46,510 nt of DNA from an uncultured Erysipelotrichaceae bacterium (GCA_947649125.1 CANSQL010000018.1:1-46510); one strand, 5' to 3'; shown: positions 16,268 through 27,052, numbered from the stretch's first letter. Numbers and translations: made by a program. The notes: generated from the letters alone by a model not told the origin.

Positions 16268-17227
16268 TTACTTCCGATGCGCCCGATACTTTCGGATATA
16301 ATCAATCAGCTCCCCGCTTTTCAGTACGATTTCTCGATCCTTCAAATAAGATAAGCAGCAGTCGTCCTTGAACGCAAAACGAAGCTTATAGGCGCAAAGT
16401 GCTTGATTCCCGAAATCATAATCCTGCTTCGCACCGTATTTCTTATCACCGATCAAGGGATGGTGAACCATCGCAAAGGATGCGCGAATCTGATGACTCT
16501 TACCGGTAAACAGCTGCACCTCTATCAAAGAATTCTTATCGATCGTTTGAATCAAACGATAATGCGTATGAATCTGCTTCGTATTTTCATTTGGTTCTCG
16601 ATACAGCACTGCCTTATTATTTCGCATATCCTTATCATGATAAAATATCAAGTCTGCTTCCTTAGGCTTCAGTTCCCCTTCCGCAAGTGCCAAATAATAC
16701 TTTTCAATTTCATGCGTTTTGATTTTTTCATTCAGACAGCGAAGTGCCGCAGCCGTTTTTCCCGCAATCAATATTCCCTCGGTATTGCGATCCAAACGAT
16801 GCGCAAACGCCGGAGTAAAGCTTTGTTCCTGCTTCGGATCATAGGCATGATGCACATATAAGTAATGGCGCAGCCGATCGTTCATATTGTCCTGAATACC
16901 GCTTTGATCCTTTTGAACAAGCATATTCTTCGGTTTATAGGCAACTAAAATATGTTCATCCTCATATACGACAGTAAGCTTAGGGCTTACGCTTGTAAAA
17001 TCATAGCTTTCTTCTTTGGATGAAAAGAATTCTTCCTTGATATAGCACTGAATACTGTCTCCGACCGCAAGCCGCTGTGATATCGTACAGCGCTTCTTAT
17101 TTACCTTTATCTTTTTGTTTCTGATGTATTTATACATTAAAGAGCTCGGTAATAACGGACATGCCTTATTTAAAAAGCGATCGACGCGCTGATTCGCATC
17201 ATTTTCACTGATCAAAAATTCCCGCAT
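16268..17227 (-). CDS. RluA-family pseudouridine synthase
   Basis: A 319-residue RNA pseudouridine synthase. The N-terminal S4 RNA-binding domain (about 1-80, NQRVDRFLNK..., KYIRNKKIKVNKKR) is followed by the catalytic domain with HRLDRNTEG, where Asp146 is the catalytic aspartate, and the later motifs LFTGKSHQIRASFA and HPLIGDKKYG. The target is probably a site in rRNA; the exact subtype (RluC/RluD) cannot be told from sequence alone. The start is placed at Met 17227 because GAGGAGG lies 7 nt before it. The frame extends 16 codons further upstream but without such a site. Confidence 0.9.
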   Translation of the reverse strand: MREFLISENDANQRVDRFLNKACPLLPSSLMYKYIRNKKIKVNKKRCTISQRLAVGDSIQCYIKEEFFSSKEESYDFTSVSPKLTVVYEDEHILVAYKPKNMLVQKDQSGIQDNMNDRLRHYLYVHHAYDPKQEQSFTPAFAHRLDRNTEGILIAGKTAAALRCLNEKIKTHEIEKYYLALAEGELKPKEADLIFYHDKDMRNNKAVLYREPNENTKQIHTHYRLIQTIDKNSLIEVQLFTGKSHQIRASFAMVHHPLIGDKKYGAKQDYDFGNQALCAYKLRFAFKDDCCLSYLKDREIVLKSGELIDYIRKYRAHRK

Positions 17228-17516
17228 AGTCGTCCCTCCTCTATGATATGTGACAGTGTACATTGGTTGATACATTATATCATACTATAAGCAGGAAGCA
17301 GCTTCAAGTTGATACAGTTCAGATGATACAGCGTTTTGAGCGGTACATCATTTAAAACAGCTTATAAAATAGCGTTTATCACCTATTCTCCTAAAAATAT
17401 CCTACTTATCTGCTGAATGAAACCAAAACAGCGCAATGATTTTATCGTTATTTCTTGAGAAAGGCTGTTGAAACACAAATGCTTATGTTAAACTATAGGG
17501 GAATTGAGGTGAAGTC

Positions 17517-19850
17517 GTGTATCAGATTAAAATGTCGGTAAAGGCCTTAGCGGAATTCGTATATCAACAGGGTGATTTGATATCTGTTTTTATGAGTGCG
17601 GAAAGAGCGAATATCGGATCACGAATTCATCGTATGTTGCAGAAAAAGGGCGGAGCCGATTATCAGAGCGAAGTTTTTTTAAAGGAAGAAACAATCATTG
17701 ACGATATTCAGTTTATCATTGACGGCAGAGCCGACGGTATTATTGAAAATGATAAGGGTGTAATTGTCGATGAAATCAAAAGTGTAACCTGTGACTATGA
17801 GGAGATACAGGCCGATCGCAATCCGGCACATTGGGCACAGGCATACGGCTACGCATATATTTATGCGAAACAAAATTCCTTAAGCGCTGTTACGGTACAG
17901 TTGACCTATTATCAAATCGATATTGAACAGATCAAGCAATTTCATGAGCTGAAAACCTTTGAGCAGCTTGAGGAATTCTATTTTGATATGTTGAAATCCT
18001 ATGTGGTTTGGGCAAAGCGCACCGGTGATTTTCATAAGCTTCGTGATGAAAGCATTCGTAAGCTTTCCTTTCCGTATCATGAATATCGAAACGGACAGCG
18101 GGAACTTGCGGTTGCGGTATATAAGACGATTTTAGACGAGGATATTTTATTTGCGCAGGCACCGACGGGCATCGGTAAAACCGTATCTACACTGTTTCCT
18201 GCGATAAAAGCCATCGGTGAACATAAAACAGAGCGCATCTTTTATCTTTGCGCCAAAAATATAACCGCTTCGGTGGCACGCGACTGCATCATTCATATGC
18301 TGAAGCAGGGACTGCATGTAAAAAGCTGTTCTATCGTTGCCAAGGATAAAATGTGCTTATTGGAGGAGCGCAACTGCGATCCTAAGGTATGCCCCTATGC
18401 GAAGGGCTATTATAATAAGATCAAGGACGCATTGGCTGATCTGTTAGATCATCATGAGGAAATGGATAAGGAGCTGTTTCAGCAGTACGGCGAAAAATAT
18501 GAGGTTTGTCCCTTTGAGCTTTCCTTAGATGCTTCCTTATATTGTGATATCATTATTTGTGATTATAATTATGTGTTTGATCCGCGTGTGTACTTAAAGC
18601 GCTTTTTTACGGAAAAAAATAACTGTGTCTTTTTAATTGATGAAGCACACAATATGGTAGAGCGTGCACGCTCCATGTATTCGGCTCATTTAACAAGCTC
18701 ATTGTTTAAGGATATGTTGAAGCTGATAGACAAGGACGCAAAAAAGCTGAGGAAAACCGTGCGCAGCATCATTAAATATGTAAAGGAAAAAGAAGAGCTT
18801 TGTGAAGCACATCCGTTTTATGCCTCAAAGGAAGCATTTGATGATCTGTTGGGCTTATTACTGCGATATCAGAAAGAAGCCGATCGTTATCTGCAACAGG
18901 AGCATGAACAGGATGAAGAACTAAAACCGATGTATTTTGAGGTCTTGGCTTATTTGCGGATTGCTGAATTATATGATGATCACTATATTACTTGGTTCAG
19001 AAAAGAAAACCATGACATGACGATCAAGCAGTTTTGTATGAATCCGAATCGTGTGATTACACAAATGCTTCATTTAGGTAAGGCGGCTGTATTCTTTTCC
19101 GCAACATTGACACCGATTCGCTATTATACTGATTTGTTGCTTGATCAAGAGTGCCGAAAGAAGCTGGCACTGCCCTCACCGTTTGATTCACGAAAGGCAA
19201 AGCTGATCATTCATCAAGGCATTAATACGCGTTATCATATGCGAAATGCCAATATATTACCGATATGTTATGCGATCTATGCGACAGCTGTTGCCAAACA
19301 AGGAAATTATTTGGTTTATTTTCCGAGCTATGCGTATTTAAAACAAGTGGCACAGCGTTTTCAAGAGCTGTATCCGAGCATGAACACGATCGTACAGGAA
19401 AGCGATATGGATCAAGCGGCACATCAGGAGTTTCTAAATCGCTTCAAACAACAGAATGACACACTTGTCGGCTTTTGTGTATTGGGCGGTATGTTTGCGG
19501 AGGGAATCGATTTTAAAGGCGAACAGCTGATCGGTGTCATTGTCGTATCTGTCGGACTGCCGCAAATCAATGAGGAAAGCGATCAATTACGCGAATATTT
19601 CGATTCTGTTTATGATAAAGGCTTTGCCTATGCCTATCAATATCCGGGCATGAACAAGGTTCTGCAGGCAACCGGTCGTTTGATTCGTGATTTTGAGGAC
19701 AGCGGTGTCATATTGCTTTTAGATGAGCGCTACGCAAGTCAATCATATCGCCCGTTATTTCCCGCTCATATGCGACATTACGATATTATAAACAATGAAC
19801 AACAGCTTTCAAAACAGCTCGATGATTTCTGGAAGGAGCAGTCATCATGA
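17517..19850 (+). CDS. DinG/XPD-type iron-sulfur DNA helicase with N-terminal nuclease-like domain
   Basis: A 777-residue superfamily 2 helicase. The first 150 residues form a PD-(D/E)xK-like nuclease domain (Asp73, Glu86-Ile-Lys88, as in DGRADG...VDEIKS). Then come motif I APTGIGKT (Lys221), the iron-sulfur cluster cysteines Cys280, Cys287, Cys292 and Cys331, the DEAH box 375-378, and the C-terminal motifs GGMFAEGIDFKGE and QATGRLIRD. It should unwind DNA 5'-3' in repair; the substrate of the nuclease-like part is unknown. The start is GTG, 7 nt after GAGGTG. The ydcF-like gene overlaps its end by 4 nt, so the two form one operon. Confidence 0.9.
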   Translation: MYQIKMSVKALAEFVYQQGDLISVFMSAERANIGSRIHRMLQKKGGADYQSEVFLKEETIIDDIQFIIDGRADGIIENDKGVIVDEIKSVTCDYEEIQADRNPAHWAQAYGYAYIYAKQNSLSAVTVQLTYYQIDIEQIKQFHELKTFEQLEEFYFDMLKSYVVWAKRTGDFHKLRDESIRKLSFPYHEYRNGQRELAVAVYKTILDEDILFAQAPTGIGKTVSTLFPAIKAIGEHKTERIFYLCAKNITASVARDCIIHMLKQGLHVKSCSIVAKDKMCLLEERNCDPKVCPYAKGYYNKIKDALADLLDHHEEMDKELFQQYGEKYEVCPFELSLDASLYCDIIICDYNYVFDPRVYLKRFFTEKNNCVFLIDEAHNMVERARSMYSAHLTSSLFKDMLKLIDKDAKKLRKTVRSIIKYVKEKEELCEAHPFYASKEAFDDLLGLLLRYQKEADRYLQQEHEQDEELKPMYFEVLAYLRIAELYDDHYITWFRKENHDMTIKQFCMNPNRVITQMLHLGKAAVFFSATLTPIRYYTDLLLDQECRKKLALPSPFDSRKAKLIIHQGINTRYHMRNANILPICYAIYATAVAKQGNYLVYFPSYAYLKQVAQRFQELYPSMNTIVQESDMDQAAHQEFLNRFKQQNDTLVGFCVLGGMFAEGIDFKGEQLIGVIVVSVGLPQINEESDQLREYFDSVYDKGFAYAYQYPGMNKVLQATGRLIRDFEDSGVILLLDERYASQSYRPLFPAHMRHYDIINNEQQLSKQLDDFWKEQSS

Positions 19851-20617
19851 AAAAATGGAAAACAAGTCATATTATATTATTTCTGATTTCAATATCGGCA
19901 ATCCTGTATTATCAGTTTTTAACGATGCGCTACGGAAGCTTGACCTTTATTAATTTGTTTCTGTACGGCGGCTGTTTATTACTTTTAACGATCTGCCTTC
20001 TGCATTATTTTCAAATTACGATAACAGAGGTAATCGGCAAGCGATGGATGCGTATTTGTCAAGGTGTCCTGCTTGTATCGGCAATACTGTTTACTGCAGT
20101 TGAGGGCAGTATTATCCACAGCGGTTATCATGAAACAGATAGTAAGGGTGATACGATTCTTGTGCTCGGCGCAGGCTTGATCGGCGGTGATCGTCTCTCA
20201 CTATGCTTATTATATCGTCTGCAGCGCGCATATGAGGAGTATAAACAAAATCCCGATACAATGATCGTTGTATCGGGTGGGCAGGGTGTGGATGAAACGA
20301 TATCCGAAGCAGCCGCTATGAAGCAGTGGCTGATTGCACAGGGAGTAGATGAAGCACACATTTTAGTAGAGGATCGATCTCGCAATACCTCGGAAAACTT
20401 TCGCTTTTCAAAGAAAGTCATGAAAGAACACGGAATTAATTCCGATGAAATTTCCTTGATCACCAATCGCTTTCATATGAAAAGAGCCGCTTATCTCGCA
20501 GAACGAAACGGCTTTTATGTGCATCCCAAACCGGCTGAAGATTTAGAATATGCACAGGTGTGTTACTATACAAGAGAATTTTTCGGTTTAATGAGAGCCT
20601 ATTTGCTTCATTATTAA
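19847..20617 (+). CDS. DUF218 (YdcF/SanA/ElyC-type) membrane protein
   Basis: A 256-residue protein with three N-terminal membrane segments (about 8-25, 33-55 and 68-88). A DUF218 domain follows: DTILVLGAGL, MIVVSGGQG, SEAAAMKQWL, ILVEDRSRNTSENF and LITNRFHMKRAAYLAERNGF, all in family order. Related proteins act in cell-envelope or peptidoglycan precursor maintenance, but the enzyme reaction is not settled. The start overlaps the helicase stop (ATGA), which suggests coupling. Its stop codon overlaps that of the convergent HAD gene by 3 to 4 nt. Confidence 0.85.
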   Translation: MKKWKTSHIILFLISISAILYYQFLTMRYGSLTFINLFLYGGCLLLLTICLLHYFQITITEVIGKRWMRICQGVLLVSAILFTAVEGSIIHSGYHETDSKGDTILVLGAGLIGGDRLSLCLLYRLQRAYEEYKQNPDTMIVVSGGQGVDETISEAAAMKQWLIAQGVDEAHILVEDRSRNTSENFRFSKKVMKEHGINSDEISLITNRFHMKRAAYLAERNGFYVHPKPAEDLEYAQVCYYTREFFGLMRAYLLHY

Positions 20618-21252
20618 TCAATTAACCGGAAAATATCCTTCATGCGATCGATAACGGGCGCATTTGTTTTTTCCAATCGATTCTTATGCTCATGACCGTC
20701 GGCAATCAAAATACATTCTGCCCCTGCCGCATGTGCCACCTCATAATCGTGTACACTGTCACCGATAAAAATGACCTGCTTCGGTGAAATAGATTTCTGC
20801 TTCAAATATGCACATGCCAATTCCTTTTTAGAATGGGCATGAATATTATCTAATGATAAAATGTCATAAAAAATATCCTCAATATCAAACTGCTTTAACT
20901 GTCTCATTAAATACTCCGTTTTAGAGGCAGATAACAGAATTTGCCGGTATCCTTTTTTGTGATAATATTCCAACGCCTTTTGTGCATTATCATGAAGCTG
21001 ACAGGATAAGCTTCGCTCTTGATAATAGTCCATATAAATAATCGCAAGCTTTTCAAAGGAACAGCGATTAAAATCAAAGCCTACCGCTTGATAATATTCA
21101 ATGATCGGAAAGCGAAATACACTTTGATAAGCCTCTTTATTCGCTAACAGCGGTAAGTTTTGCGTGCTCAATAAATAATTGATGCTTTCCACACAAAGGT
21201 CTACATCATTGAACAATGTACCGTTCCAATCCCATATTATATAATTTTCCAT
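20614..21252 (-). CDS. HAD-family phosphatase
   Basis: A 212-residue haloacid-dehalogenase-like hydrolase with a helical cap of the phosphoglycolate phosphatase type. Motif I is DWNGTL (Asp8 is the nucleophile; Asn10 replaces the usual second Asp), motif II LLSASKTEY, motif III KKELACAYL and motif IV FIGDSVHDYEVAHAAGA. The DWNGT form occurs in a known HAD subgroup, so it need not mean loss of activity. The substrate is unknown. TATAAT lies about 34 nt upstream of the ATG. It converges with the DUF218 gene. Confidence 0.88.
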   Translation of the reverse strand: MENYIIWDWNGTLFNDVDLCVESINYLLSTQNLPLLANKEAYQSVFRFPIIEYYQAVGFDFNRCSFEKLAIIYMDYYQERSLSCQLHDNAQKALEYYHKKGYRQILLSASKTEYLMRQLKQFDIEDIFYDILSLDNIHAHSKKELACAYLKQKSISPKQVIFIGDSVHDYEVAHAAGAECILIADGHEHKNRLEKTNAPVIDRMKDIFRLID

Positions 21253-21316
21253 GATATCATCTCACTTGATTTTGATTATAGCATATTTTCATCTAATAGG
21301 AAATGATTCACCGCAA

Positions 21317-21348
21317 AAAAGAGGCTGAACCTAAGTTCAGTCTCTTTT
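21317..21348. terminator. Terminator after the GH20 gene
   Basis: A 14-bp stem with one mismatch (GAGACTGAAC/GTTCAGCCTC core) and a T-run on the minus strand, 20 nt downstream of the GH20 stop. The A-run on the other side makes it potentially bidirectional. Confidence 0.8.
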
Positions 21349-21367
21349 GGTGTTTATCAATACTTGC

Positions 21368-24300
21368 TTATTTCTCGTTTTGTCGGCGCTTTTTATAAGC
21401 AAACAATACAACTGCGCCGGCACATAAGCAAATCCAAGCATAGCTTGAAAGCATTGTGCTGTCACCGGTATTCGGTGTACCTGCAGTACCCGGCTTCAAT
21501 GTTTCATTGTTATCCGGATTCAACGGTTCATTCGGTTTAATCGGATTAACTACTCCGTTTTCAAATTGAACCAAAGCATAAACACTTAAATGATTCGTTT
21601 TGAATACGATTTTATTGCCTTTCACCGTAAACTTCACTGCAGTCATCTTACCGTCATCACTGATGTGATATAAGCCAAGCTTCTTCACATCATAGCCCTT
21701 AGGCACAGTCATGGAAATCGTGATTGTTCCCTTTGGCTGCACTTCCTTGCCGTTCAGAAGCAATGTTACATCAAATGCGGTATATTTACCCTTAATAGCT
21801 GCTAATGTCTTTTTGACAGCCGCAGTGATATTTTTAGCATCCTCTACCTCTAATACCTGTAATACAGTGTTTGGATCAAGTACACCGGCAGGAGCCGTTA
21901 CACTCACACCGTGCTTAGGTGCTTCCAATATAATATTATCAGTAGATGCTTCCTTAAGATTCTCGATTGCATTCTTAAGGTTATCAAATGCTTCTTTGAT
22001 TAAGTCATGAGTCGCATTCGGATTATTTAAGACAGATTCTGCATAGGCAATATTGGTGTGTAAAATACTTACGCTTAAATCTGTATATTTGCTTGTATCG
22101 ATTGCTTTTGCCGTATTTACCAGTGTAGTTAATTCACTCTTATCTACAGTTTCTTTTACAAGCTCATCGATCGCAAGCTGCAGCTTTTCAACAATGATAT
22201 CTACTGTCTCTTGAATTGCGCTTTCATCACCATCGATCACTTTTGCTTCAGCTAACATATCACGTAGCTTAGCCCAAGTTTCTGCAGTATAATCCTTTTC
22301 ATTTAATTTCTCTGCTTTCGCAATTAAATCCTTCAAAATAGATTTTTCGGCAGGGTATTCTAGTGCTGTCATCACTTTAGAAAGCTCGCGCTTCATAATC
22401 TCAACATCATTTGCCGCAGGCTTTGTCTGTCCAGTTAATGCTTTTGCTTCAGCGATTTTTGATTGAAGTGCCTGCCATGAGGAAGCTGTAAAGCCATCAT
22501 TCTTGATTGCTTCTGCCTTTTGAATCAATGCATTCAGTCCGTTTACATCAGCCTCTGCATCTGCATTGTGAATCATAATTTCAGCAGCCGAGCCGTTACC
22601 TCCGACACCTTTTTTGATGACAAAGCGAACATGCTTCGTATTAACCTGTTCAAACTCAATCACTTTCGCCTCATTGTTTTGTGCCAAAGTTCCTGATTTT
22701 ACCGTACGATAGGTTTGTCCATCATCACTCACTTGAATCTCATACTGAGTTGCAGTACCGTTGCCGCCGTTAGAACGCGGAACATAAGTTAAGCCGTTTA
22801 CATTTGATTTTGCAGCCATTTCCAGATTAATCCAGTGATCGCCGGTCGTAATGCTCCAATCGGTATGCCACATTGTATTCAAATCACCGTCGAGTACATT
22901 TCCGGGCGCAGAGCCTCCGTCATTTTGAAATGAAGATGCTGTAGCCGTTAATGTAGAGGAATCGATATAGTCAACATTCTTTTCTACCTTTGTTTCCAAT
23001 GCCTGTAATGCTGCTGCCAATGATTTTGCGTAACCGTCTACCGTAGACTGCATGGAAGCAGGTAAATCCTGACGAATGGAATTGATTACTGTATCCAAAC
23101 GAGCTACAGATTCATCGCTAAATACTGATTTATCCTGTGGAACCAATGCAAGGTATTTATCAACCGCACTGTAATCAGCTTTTTCAAACTCCATGCTGTT
23201 CAGCTTATTGTTGATTGCATCCGTCATATCTTCAATATCTTTTGCAGCGGGAGCATATTCCTTCAACAAATTCTTCGCCTGCTCAACAAGTGCCGACAAT
23301 TCGCTGTCTGCATTGTCAATTGCATTCGCATTGATCAGTGCATAATCAAGCGTCATAGTTGAATTGAAAGTATCATCAGCTCCGATTCTTACATCATCGA
23401 CATAACCGATAAATGAATTTGTCTTGCTTCCGATTCTCGCAACCGGGAACATCGCAGTCGCCAACAGCGGTCTGCCCTCAGTCTTTTCTCCGTCACCGAT
23501 AGCATCAATCTTAGTACCGTTTACATAAAGCTCAATTACATTATGCTGATTCTTGAATTCCAATTCAACCCATTCATTAACAGGCAATTTATAATCGAAG
23601 GAATAGTCTCTGTTTTCTCTTGAGAAACCGACCTTACCGGTTCCCTTCTGAACAGCCTTGAATGTACCGTAATCACTCTCAAATAAAATTTGCTCATCAT
23701 TACGGGAAGCAGTACGTTTTACTTTAACACGTAAATCATTGTTCAATCCAACGGTAGTAAGCGGAGTATTCACGTAGCTTTCATTACCGTTCAGCTTTAA
23801 CGCATTCTTTCCGTCAACCTGAGCGATGGAAGCATTGACACCCTTTGTCAAATCATAGCCGTTGCCTGAAGTATCGCTCATATCATCCATCGGATAATTT
23901 ACGATTGCATCCTGCTTGCTGTCAACCTCATAACCGAAGTTTGTATCAGGACCGTCTCCAAGCTGCGCTGCCGTTGATTTTGCCTCAGACAATGTTTTAC
24001 CACCCTTGCCCCAAAGCTTAGCGCCGAATAATGCAGTTGCAGTCTTGATACGATCATAAACATCATATTCAGAAATACCGTTTTCTAAGTAATCTGTCAT
24101 ATCATTCCATACCGCAAATGCTCCGCCGATCATCTTTTCATCACCGGCAGGAATATAATTACCGCCGATTTGATTGATTTTTTTGTCATAAAGAACACTT
24201 TCATTCAAGTAATCATAGTAATAACCGGCATTTGGAACAATATAGTAATCACCGTCATTACAGTTAATCAAATCGAAGCCAAGGTCATACATTTCCCTCA

Positions 24301-27052
24301 TGTCGGCCCAACCGCCGTTCCATAAGTTCATTTCAATGCCTTCGCCGCGAACCTCAACATCACCTTTGATCGATGTTAAGCTTCCCCAAATACGAGCCTG
24401 ACGACCGCTGTCCGAAACAAATTTCAGCATGTCATTCGCAAAGCGACGATATGCGTTACTGTTTGCCGTATATTCATCAGCACCGACCTGAATTGTCGTT
24501 TCACTGTCAAATACAGGATTGCTTCCGCTCATATACTCATTAAAAATACTTTGTACAAACTCTAAGCTTTCCGCATATTTTGTCGTTAAATTCAAATGGT
24601 CGTTTTCTCTTCCCTTTGTACCGTGACGTAAATCAGGTCTTACCTTGGTCAATGCCAAGGAATGTGCCGGTGTATCAATTTCAGGAACGATATTTACACC
24701 GTAAATACGTGATTCCTTAATTAAATTACGGAATTCATCCTTTGTATAGAATACATCGGTGCTTGTTAAATCAGCTTTATTCAAGCCATTGTTTCCGCCT
24801 GCCTTGATATCAGATTCCAAACGGAAAGCAGAATAGGCTTTCATGATTTTATCCTCTGTTCCTAAATTCTCCAAAGGAATCAGATTATCGTTCAAATGGA
24901 TTTGGAAGTCATTCATCTTATACCAAGACATCATTTTTACGACTTGTTCTAAGTAATCCATTGTGAATGTCTTTCTTCCGACATCAAGAATAAAGCCACG
25001 CACTTTATATAACGGATAATCTCTTGTAATACCGCAAGGGATATCACCTGTCTGCTTGATACTTTGAAGGATCGTTCTTGTTGCCCAGAATGCACCGGTT
25101 GCTGTTTCAGCTTCTACTGTTACCTTATCACTGATATCCATCAGATAGCCTTCATCCTGCAGGCCTTTAGACTTATCTGAAGTCAAGGAAAGCAGAATTT
25201 CTCCGGCATTAGCGGTGCTGCCTTTCGCAACACTCATTGTCTTTCCGGTAATTTCTTTATAATCAGCTGCTAAAGCCTCCGCTGTTTCCTTTAACGCATC
25301 GTTCGCATAAACGACCTTTGCATTAGCTGCGACGCTGAATGTACCGCTCTTGCCTTTCCACTCCTGAAGCTCAGGAAGGATATTCGGAGCTGCATTATCG
25401 GAAGCATTGACTGTATTGGTACCCGGAATTGTTACCGAAATTTCTTTAAAGATATATTCGCCGGTCTCATCATTCGTTACTTTAAATGATGCTGTAACTT
25501 CCTTATCAACAATCGGCTTATAAATATTCAGTTCGCTGTCTACGATCTGCTCTAAATCAGTACCGTTGTAGGTAACGGTAAAGCCGTTTTCATTCGGCAA
25601 ATTAACCGATAGCTTTGTGTCACCTGCTGCCGGTGTATCGACTGTAATCGCATTAGCAACATCATCGATGCCGGCTTTGATTTCACCGCCGTAGATTTCG
25701 ATCTCATAAAGTGAAACCGTACCGTAATTAATCTCAGAGTCAGGGTCCTGACTGTCGAATGCTTCAATATACAAACGTACATAGCGAGCTCTCTCAACGT
25801 TGTCTAAAATGATTTTTTCAGTTTTATTGACCGGCCGCTTGTTAAAGCTTTTTACTGTTGTCCAATCACTGTCGGCAACCGGATTGCTTAACATATCGGC
25901 AATCTGAAGCTGATATTTTGTAGCTTTACGATTTTCCCAAAACAGCTTAATTGTCTTTACATCCTGCTCTTTGCCTAAATCAACATAAATCCACGGTGTG
26001 GAATCACCCAAATTGCTTCCCCAGCGTGAACCGTGACTTGAAGTATCACCGTCAACAGCCAACTCCGGTCTTACACTTGCCGCTTCTTGAGAGCTTGCGG
26101 CGACATTTTGATTTAACGCAATATTCTCCATCGGATCCTGCGGTAAATCGATTTCTTTAAAAATTTTGAATTCATTACAGGATACGTTCGGATAAGCTGA
26201 AACTGCCGTAACCTCCAGCTTCACGTAACGCCCTGTTACATCCTCAACCTTAACAGTGGAACGCTGCTTGGTATTCCCCGTGATCTCTGCCACCGGATCG
26301 CCCCAATTCGTTGTACTGTCGGATACATAAATTTTATAATCCTTGCCATATTCCGCACTATTTTGCCACAACGTTTCAAATTTATTCATTGTCTTGCTTG
26401 CGCCAAGATCTACATAAATCCATTGCGGCACATTTCCCTCTGCCGACCATCTGGTAGTTTCATCACCATCTGTTAGGTAAGATGCCGGCATTGTAGGATG
26501 ATCTTGGCTTGCCACAGCGTTTTTACCTAACGCAAGATTTTCCTTCGATGAAATCTTAGGATCGTTGAAAATCTTGAATTCATAACAAGAAACACTGTTA
26601 TAGCCGAACATCTGAGTAACTTCTAATTTTACATATCGTCCGCTGACGCTTGTCTGCGTTGTTGCCGTTGCATTTTGACCGCTGCTGTCCGTAACCGCAA
26701 CAACCGGTGTTCCCCAGTTATCTGTGTCATCACTGACATAAATATTGTATGAGGAAGCATAAACCGAACTGCTCTCCCATTTCATCTCGAACTTATTCAT
26801 TGTCTTGCTTTCGCCGAGATCAACGTAAGCCCATTGAGTAACTCCGGATTCCGAAGACCAACGAGTTTCATCATTGCCATCCGTTAAATTGGATGCCGGC
26901 ATTGTTGAATACTCGTTACTTGCGGTAACGGCTTTACCCTGTGCAAGATTGTCTGTTGCTGCTTTTACATTTGCTTTAAATCCGCTGAATACACCGGTAA
27001 AGCATAACGCAAAGGCCAACAGACCCTTACTCAATCTTTGCCAACCTTTCAT
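21368..27052 (-). CDS. Wall-anchored GH20 beta-N-acetylhexosaminidase
   Basis: A 1894-residue secreted enzyme. From the N-terminus: signal peptide (about 1-33, KGLLAFALCFTG); three F5/8 type C (CBM32-like) domains; a short Ig-like piece; the GH20b domain; the GH20 barrel, beginning RGFILDVGRKTFTMDYLEQV, with catalytic Asp859-Glu860 in VGADEY; a LamG-like domain; another F5/8 C domain; three helical FIVAR repeats; a beta domain; TPNTG (1859-1863), a membrane segment and a KKRR tail. It should remove terminal GlcNAc, GalNAc or lacto-N-biose from glycans outside the cell. Met 27052 is chosen because AGGAGG lies 11 nt before it. The frame extends 28 codons upstream without a signal. Confidence 0.93.
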   Translation of the reverse strand: MKGWQRLSKGLLAFALCFTGVFSGFKANVKAATDNLAQGKAVTASNEYSTMPASNLTDGNDETRWSSESGVTQWAYVDLGESKTMNKFEMKWESSSVYASSYNIYVSDDTDNWGTPVVAVTDSSGQNATATTQTSVSGRYVKLEVTQMFGYNSVSCYEFKIFNDPKISSKENLALGKNAVASQDHPTMPASYLTDGDETTRWSAEGNVPQWIYVDLGASKTMNKFETLWQNSAEYGKDYKIYVSDSTTNWGDPVAEITGNTKQRSTVKVEDVTGRYVKLEVTAVSAYPNVSCNEFKIFKEIDLPQDPMENIALNQNVAASSQEAASVRPELAVDGDTSSHGSRWGSNLGDSTPWIYVDLGKEQDVKTIKLFWENRKATKYQLQIADMLSNPVADSDWTTVKSFNKRPVNKTEKIILDNVERARYVRLYIEAFDSQDPDSEINYGTVSLYEIEIYGGEIKAGIDDVANAITVDTPAAGDTKLSVNLPNENGFTVTYNGTDLEQIVDSELNIYKPIVDKEVTASFKVTNDETGEYIFKEISVTIPGTNTVNASDNAAPNILPELQEWKGKSGTFSVAANAKVVYANDALKETAEALAADYKEITGKTMSVAKGSTANAGEILLSLTSDKSKGLQDEGYLMDISDKVTVEAETATGAFWATRTILQSIKQTGDIPCGITRDYPLYKVRGFILDVGRKTFTMDYLEQVVKMMSWYKMNDFQIHLNDNLIPLENLGTEDKIMKAYSAFRLESDIKAGGNNGLNKADLTSTDVFYTKDEFRNLIKESRIYGVNIVPEIDTPAHSLALTKVRPDLRHGTKGRENDHLNLTTKYAESLEFVQSIFNEYMSGSNPVFDSETTIQVGADEYTANSNAYRRFANDMLKFVSDSGRQARIWGSLTSIKGDVEVRGEGIEMNLWNGGWADMREMYDLGFDLINCNDGDYYIVPNAGYYYDYLNESVLYDKKINQIGGNYIPAGDEKMIGGAFAVWNDMTDYLENGISEYDVYDRIKTATALFGAKLWGKGGKTLSEAKSTAAQLGDGPDTNFGYEVDSKQDAIVNYPMDDMSDTSGNGYDLTKGVNASIAQVDGKNALKLNGNESYVNTPLTTVGLNNDLRVKVKRTASRNDEQILFESDYGTFKAVQKGTGKVGFSRENRDYSFDYKLPVNEWVELEFKNQHNVIELYVNGTKIDAIGDGEKTEGRPLLATAMFPVARIGSKTNSFIGYVDDVRIGADDTFNSTMTLDYALINANAIDNADSELSALVEQAKNLLKEYAPAAKDIEDMTDAINNKLNSMEFEKADYSAVDKYLALVPQDKSVFSDESVARLDTVINSIRQDLPASMQSTVDGYAKSLAAALQALETKVEKNVDYIDSSTLTATASSFQNDGGSAPGNVLDGDLNTMWHTDWSITTGDHWINLEMAAKSNVNGLTYVPRSNGGNGTATQYEIQVSDDGQTYRTVKSGTLAQNNEAKVIEFEQVNTKHVRFVIKKGVGGNGSAAEIMIHNADAEADVNGLNALIQKAEAIKNDGFTASSWQALQSKIAEAKALTGQTKPAANDVEIMKRELSKVMTALEYPAEKSILKDLIAKAEKLNEKDYTAETWAKLRDMLAEAKVIDGDESAIQETVDIIVEKLQLAIDELVKETVDKSELTTLVNTAKAIDTSKYTDLSVSILHTNIAYAESVLNNPNATHDLIKEAFDNLKNAIENLKEASTDNIILEAPKHGVSVTAPAGVLDPNTVLQVLEVEDAKNITAAVKKTLAAIKGKYTAFDVTLLLNGKEVQPKGTITISMTVPKGYDVKKLGLYHISDDGKMTAVKFTVKGNKIVFKTNHLSVYALVQFENGVVNPIKPNEPLNPDNNETLKPGTAGTPNTGDSTMLSSYAWICLCAGAVVLFAYKKRRQNEK

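Noticed and set aside
20614-21252. HAD gene inactivated by Asn at the second motif I position
   Set aside because: DWNGT is the normal form of one HAD subgroup; the other motifs are intact.
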